Below are positions 59,302-64,000 of a stretch of DNA of 64,000 nucleotides, one piece after another (the stretch's first letter is position 1; each line of letters starts with the position of its first letter). The translations under genes were made by a program, and so were the position numbers. Under the pieces are notes generated by a model, which worked only from the letters and a program-made list of their open reading frames with translations, was not told the origin of the DNA and made no database searches. This DNA is from Osedax frankpressi (lineage: Eukaryota; Annelida; Polychaeta; Sabellida; Siboglinidae), in contig OZ038313.1 of the NCBI GenBank assembly GCA_964035775.1, forward strand, positions 26,703,401 to 26,767,400, read 5' to 3'.

Positions 59302-62227
59302 TTATAACCTTTAATAGGTTTGCTAATAATAAGTTATTATAATAAGTTATTCATATAAGTTTTAAAATGAATATTATATCTCATAATAATATTATAATTA
59401 TATTATCTATAAAATTTGATGTAAAGTTCTTTTTAGTATTATTACGATTACCATCAAATATCTTATAATTTATAAAGTAACTTTGAAATGTGATTACTCA
59501 TAATTACTTTAGATCAGTATTTTAACTATTTCTTAAGTAAATATTATATTAGAATCATTAATAAAACATTATATATACTACTAAATAATCTATATACATC
59601 TGTAGATAAATTGTTTAATATCTGTATATTCATTCATATGTATATTTTACTACAGCTTTTAATGACTGATGAAATAGATGCATATTTAAAATAACCTGTG
59701 ATACCATATGCCATTTCTTTATATATTTTTATAATACAATGATTTTTTACACTTTTATTTATATTTTTGCATTCTAAAAAATTATACTATATGATGAATT
59801 ATGATTTATTTATAAATTAATATAAGATACCACTTTGGAATAAGCAAATACATACATGTATATTAAATAATAAATGGCATGTATAAATAAGTGTTCTATT
59901 ATATTAATTATCGATAGTTTAAACATCTACTGGAACTGAATTGTAAATAAAGTAGCCCATTATATTTACTCTAGTATATAAATGAATTATTTTTGATATT
60001 TTCTTTTTAAATTAAAAAGTTTAATGAGTCAGATTAATGCATTTATATTTATGATTTTAGTTTTAGTAACAGTTAGAATTGTTTTATATAGTAATGGTTC
60101 GCCCTGGTATTTTCATATGTTTGGTGCGTCAATAGTTTGTCACATGCCTGAGTTAAAGTCGTAATAGAACAATATGATTAATAGGTTGATTATTGAAATA
60201 TATGGTTATTGTATTTTCCAAAATGCATATGGAATTAGTAATCACTGTGTTGACATTATGTGTCATTCTGGAGGTCATGATATAACTATGAGTACTGTTA
60301 TCCACGTATACCAATATTACCAGGGTAATTATATATTGGCACTTATGTATAACAAACTAATAACTATGACACATGAAAAAAATTGCTACTAACAATACAA
60401 GAAATAATAAACATTGTAGGATCATAAAAATACGATTATAGAGTGGATTATCACAAAATGTAAGCTGATATAATACAATCAATACGCTTTAATAGTTACT
60501 AGCATTAATCCATAATATATTCGTAAAATGTCGTGTACAATTATATTAAACAAAGCGTAGCTTGTAATACACGTATTCCTAAATCATTTTAAATTTCATT
60601 ATTATAAATAACCATTGTTATTCATCAATATATATGAATGCCATAACATTACTGTTACACACCATAAATTGATGCATTTAATTTCTAATTTAAAAATCAA
60701 ACAACTCAAATGGATAATTGCATCATTCTAAATTATTTATTACTAAATTTGAAAACTAATAGCCAATGTAACCTTGGTATGAATGCAACTTATTTAACTT
60801 ACATTGATGTCATGCCTCCTAAAATAGTACGTTTGAGACAGCAATATTATAGTATATTGTATTGTGGTAACATCTGGTTTTTGAATTGAAAATGTATTTG
60901 ATTCAAAAATTACAATAGTATTCTTGAAATACCGTTCTTGCATAGTTGAGTTCAATTATGTTATGTGTTATTGTTTTCAATCATAATAACGATTCTAATT
61001 TCACATCATATTACTAATATCAGAACTTTGAATTCACAATGTTGTATTGTTCTTGCAAATTATAATAATTATATGAAAGCATGAAGGTGTATGCTTATTA
61101 TTGTGTACTTATAAATTTATAAATATATTTCTAAATTATTTTAATAATCTCAGTTTAATGTAGTTATATATAAACAGAAACATACAAATACATCCCATCT
61201 ATTATAAGTTCATCCATAAATTAGTACTACAATGTTAATACGCATAACTCATTTTCAGTGTATTATTAATTCGTCAAAATTATCATATATAATTAGTTAT
61301 TTAAAAATTCAATATACGCAGTATGCAGAGGATTGTGGGATTGGACTCTACTCCTAATATACTCCTAATATATTCCTAAGCATTCAAATAATTAAGTACA
61401 TTTAATATATTTTGTTAAAAAAATTGAATAAAACTCTTCAAACGTAAAACTCCATTAACATATAACAAACGTACTCTGAACCATGGTTATAATAATATGT
61501 TAATGGGTACTCGTTATCCAACGACAAGTTCATAGCAATTTCTCTACATCATGATGTGTGATCGATTATATTAACATGGTTAATTTTATAAAGTATCAAC
61601 TGTTGCTTATAAGCTATGTTAACTATAGTTAACTAAGTCTTATATGGATTTCCGATGGCATTAAGTCATTATGATTAAATCTAATTCCTGAGGGATCGAA
61701 AAACAGCAAAACTTATAGAGCTAATCGTATCTTGCTTGTAATCCACTTAATAAATATATAGCATATAAAACATCAACGGAATTACATTGTTATATAAATT
61801 ACATTGTTATATTGCAATATTACTTATTTATAATAATATTATATGTATTAAAAACACGTGTAATAATCCATAGACTTAGTAATATAATATAATATTACTA
61901 AGTCTATAGATTATTAAACTACTGATGAGTGTATTTAACTAGTAGTATATTTAATGCTCACACACACACATATATATATAAAACAAAAAGTCGGAAATGA
62001 TATATTTTAAAACTTTCTTACACGTGTTTTTAATCAATATAATATATATAATATTATTATAAATATGTAATATTACAATATAACAATGTAATTCCGTTGA
62101 TGTTTTATTATTAATAAAATGTTTTGAATCATACGGTTCACTTTGTAGTTCAATCGATGAATAGCCTCCCAGATACACGCAATACCATTTCTACTATTGT
62201 CGAGCAGTGAAGTAGAAGTATAGGTTT
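59302..62227. other. AT-rich spacer with weak candidate exons
   Basis: Mostly AT-rich. Two + strand stretches look faintly coding. One is at ~60,094-60,165 after TATATAG (NGSPWYFHMFGASIVCHMPE then stop). The other is at ~60,238-60,321 between a TTAG acceptor and CAGG|GTAATT (HCVDIMCHSGGHDITMSTV). Neither matches a family and they could not be joined. The fold-back element at 61.77-62.11 kb is listed separately. Confidence 0.45.
61765..62108. mobile_element. Fold-back element with ~90-bp inverted arms
   Basis: The left arm 61,765-61,863 (ATAAAACATCAACGGAATTA ... AAAACACGTGTAA) is the near-complement of the right arm 62,018-62,108 (TTACACGTGTTTTTAAT ... GTTGATGTTTTAT), apart from a small duplication in the left arm. 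Inside lies a second hairpin at about 61,871-61,911 with a 16-bp perfect stem (ATAGACTTAGTAATAT) and a 6-nt loop. There is no coding capacity and no clear target-site duplication. It resembles a MITE-like or fold-back DNA element. It sits 120 bp past the BAF stop codon. Confidence 0.65.
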
Positions 62228-62679
62228 CTAGTTTTTCATAAACTTTAGAGACCAGCAGGTAAAGGCAAAACAACAATCCGATGCCTGTATTAGTAAAGAT
62301 ACTTGCATTAATTAGTACGTATTAATATTAATACATACGCGATATCATATAGTTATATTATAGGTGCGAAAGGTGTTATTGTCGTCACCTGTTTTGCATT
62401 CGTTCCTACTGTTCTGCACAACCAACACATGAACTCCTCTTCGTCTCGTCCGAGAGCCAGATACCTTCCCAATAAGATGAAAGCCTTTCCGTAACCCTGA
62501 GTCGAACATTGAATGCGTAAATTTCACTTTCGTTTTATTGGGTGTTTATATATACGAATGTTTTGATGATTAACCTTCTTACGAAGTCTGCAACCAATGA
62601 TCTCGTCTACACCTGGAACATCTTCAATATCCTTCATGTCTACCGGTCCATTAACAAAACATTCATGCTTAGCTGCCAT
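62228..62679 (-). CDS. baf: Barrier-to-autointegration factor, divergent, 89 aa
   Basis: Exons in transcript order: 62679-62575, 62496-62389, 62284-62228. All are phase 0 with GT-AG introns of 78 and 104 nt. The total is 89 codons plus stop, the usual length of the family. It aligns with BAF throughout: KHECFVNGPVDMKDIEDVPG (KHRDFVAEPM... IG), then GYGKAFILLGRYLALGRDEE ([20 protein letters not shown]), NAKQ and ASDCCFAFTCW. BAF dimers bridge DNA and bind LEM-domain proteins to shape chromatin at the nuclear envelope. The sequence is less conserved than expected for this normally near-invariant protein: RLRKKGYGKAF replaces LxxxGFDKAY, and the C-terminal CLxxWCxxFL is changed to FAFTCWSLKFM. 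It may be a fast-evolving paralogue. TTTATT (AATAAA on -) lies at 62,105. Confidence 0.87.
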
Positions 62680-63052
62680 TATAACAGAGATCTGGATATG
62701 TTAAATTATATTTAAACTAAATGGTTTTCAATAACAAATTTAAATACAATGTGATATTTTGAATTTGTTTTTATTTATAAAATTAAAATATCATTTTTTA
62801 ATATATAATTTATATTCGATTACATCAATTATTATGAAAATTTTTATTTATATGCTATAATTGTTATCTACTTGTTAACCGTTACCTTAAAATCCTAATA
62901 TTAATAATAATAATATTAAAAATAAAAATTATAATGTATGTATGTTTATAATGAATAACTTAATTATATATGGCCAATCAAACTATAGTTAAATCTAAAA
63001 TAACAAATCAAATTATTTCTGAACCTATGTGTGTATATCCAATTTCACCATC
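62680..63052. other. AT-rich gap between BAF and the next gene
   Basis: A strongly AT-rich stretch upstream of the BAF start with no exon seen. It should contain the BAF promoter and the 3' end of the unidentified gene. Confidence 0.6.
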
Positions 63053-64000
63053 TTAAAACTTGTATTTATGAAATTCGGCAATTATTGACCAAACATAGAT
63101 TAAGTTAGGACAATTTGATACTTTATACAGGATCTCTAGGGCTTCTGAAAGAAATTGGAGATATTCCAAAGGTGGGAAAATCCAGATTTCTACGGTTAAA
63201 GCATTTGACGTGATACAGCATTCGACATATTTTATAGTATTCTTGATATTCTTCCAGACTCTTACCCAGAAGATGAGATATAATGCATGCGGTCTATAAC
63301 TAGTTTACATAAATCGTCGTGGACGGCGGATAGCATAAGTTATTGAAGTTCGAAACAAAATATATATATATATATGTAATTTCTTTCTACCCCTTAATGT
63401 CACTTCTCGATACAGGATAATACTTCTACTAATAACATATACTAGTAGTTTAATTGGGTACGTATTGCAGCCGATTCATCGAAGATATTTTGGAGTTTTT
63501 CACCTTTTATAACCTAACCACGCACCGTCGAGATAACGGTATCTCTATCTTGAAATTCAAACGGTTGAGCAATTCCCTGATAACTAGAATCAGTTCTACT
63601 GAGCATCGGACCATATGACATACATATAATAGCCACACTCGTACATTTTGTGGGATTCAGACTAGTATGTATAATTGAAAAGATACTCGTAATCGAGGAT
63701 ATCTGCATTTCTATTTTCCCTAATAGGTCGATACTTAATATCGATATCGAAGAGCTATGCGATCCATCGCATCTCAATGGTTGCATTTCGACAGGTTTGA
63801 TGGTGAGCTAGTGGTTTATTAAACCAAGACTTTAGGCCCCATTAGATATGGTCTAAACTTATCGATAATGGTCCATTTAAAGCTAACAACTCGAGTTCCT
63901 CTCACCACCACTAACTCATCTATTAGCTTACACGATTAATTTAATCTTGCCATCTACATTTTGTAAGAGTTCCGATCCAAAACTCGGAAATGAGTCATTA
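63053..64000 (-). CDS. Unidentified multi-exon gene, partial
   Basis: Three coding-like segments on the minus strand. (i) Window edge to about 63,935 (FPSFGSELLQNVDGKIKLI), with a GTGTAAGC donor. (ii) 63,807-63,514, after CCACTAG: LTIKPVEMQPLRCDG, LLGKIEMQISSITSIF, NPTKCTSVAIICMSYGPM, then FEFQDRDTVISTV. (iii) 63,293-63,053 after TTATAG, ending in TAA: PHALYLIFWVRVWKN, IWIFPPLEYLQFLSEALEIL, VWSIIAEFHKYKF. Segments i and ii join in phase 0. The ii-iii junction does not close in phase, so an exon or boundary is missing. An overlapping frame at 63,325-63,257 (MLSAVHDDLCKLVIDRM) ends at a strong GTAAGA donor and could be a separate first exon. No family is recognised, and the gene continues past the right edge. 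Confidence 0.45.

Noticed and set aside
1-64000. Retroviral, LTR or other capsid-bearing fossils, rRNA and tRNA genes
   Set aside because: No reverse-transcriptase, integrase or capsid-like reading, no paired long terminal repeats and no recognisable structural RNA were seen. tRNA detection by eye in such AT-rich DNA is weak, so a covariance-model scan would be needed to be sure.

Overview
This window is AT-rich, intron-rich animal nuclear DNA, probably from an arthropod. The reading rests on four genes rebuilt exon by exon. In each, every junction has AG and GT borders, the phases close exactly, and the protein aligns along its length with a known animal family. They are an SH2B/Lnk adaptor (12 exons, 466 aa, + strand), a thymine-DNA glycosylase (11 exons, 432 aa, - strand), Pelota (12 exons, 379 aa, - strand) and a divergent barrier-to-autointegration factor (3 exons, 89 aa, - strand). 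A small two-finger C2H2 gene (+) and part of an unidentified gene (-, running off the right edge) are also supported. The exons are GC-richer islands in very AT-rich introns and spacers, so most long open frames in the window are repeat artefacts and the real genes lie in short exons. The species cannot be named from the sequence.

Layout. 1-8.1 kb is AT-rich spacer with a few weak candidate exons. 8.13-18.0 kb is Lnk on +, with a 23-bp and a 28-bp minisatellite in its introns. 18.96-27.83 kb is TDG copy A on -, convergent with Lnk. 20,250-32,136 and 32,139-43,271 are head-to-tail copies of one segment of about 11-12 kb. It carries the 3' end of pelota plus TDG without its last two exons. Copy B therefore holds a second TDG (290 aa) that stops at the junction, and copy A holds an orphan 3' piece of pelota. 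The complete pelota gene runs from 54,192 to 42,182 and uses the copy-B 3' exons. 54.9-57.8 kb is a 43-bp satellite with a higher-order period near 770 bp. 58.45-59.30 kb is the zinc-finger gene, 61.77-62.11 kb a fold-back element, 62.23-62.68 kb BAF, and 63.05-64.0 kb the unidentified gene.

The two most interesting points are these. (1) Across about 1.05 kb of coding sequence shared by the duplicated copies I find 15 differences, all synonymous, while some introns differ by several percent and others by well under one percent. This means strong constraint on both copies, or two haplotypes wrongly joined in tandem by an assembler. (2) Many long introns carry a minisatellite of a different unit. 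One is an amplification of a pelota exon end together with its splice donor, and another directly abuts a 3' splice site.

Functionally these are unrelated housekeeping and signalling genes (insulin/JAK-type adaptor signalling, G:T/U base-excision repair, ribosome rescue, chromatin-nuclear envelope bridging). I see no operon or pathway linking them.
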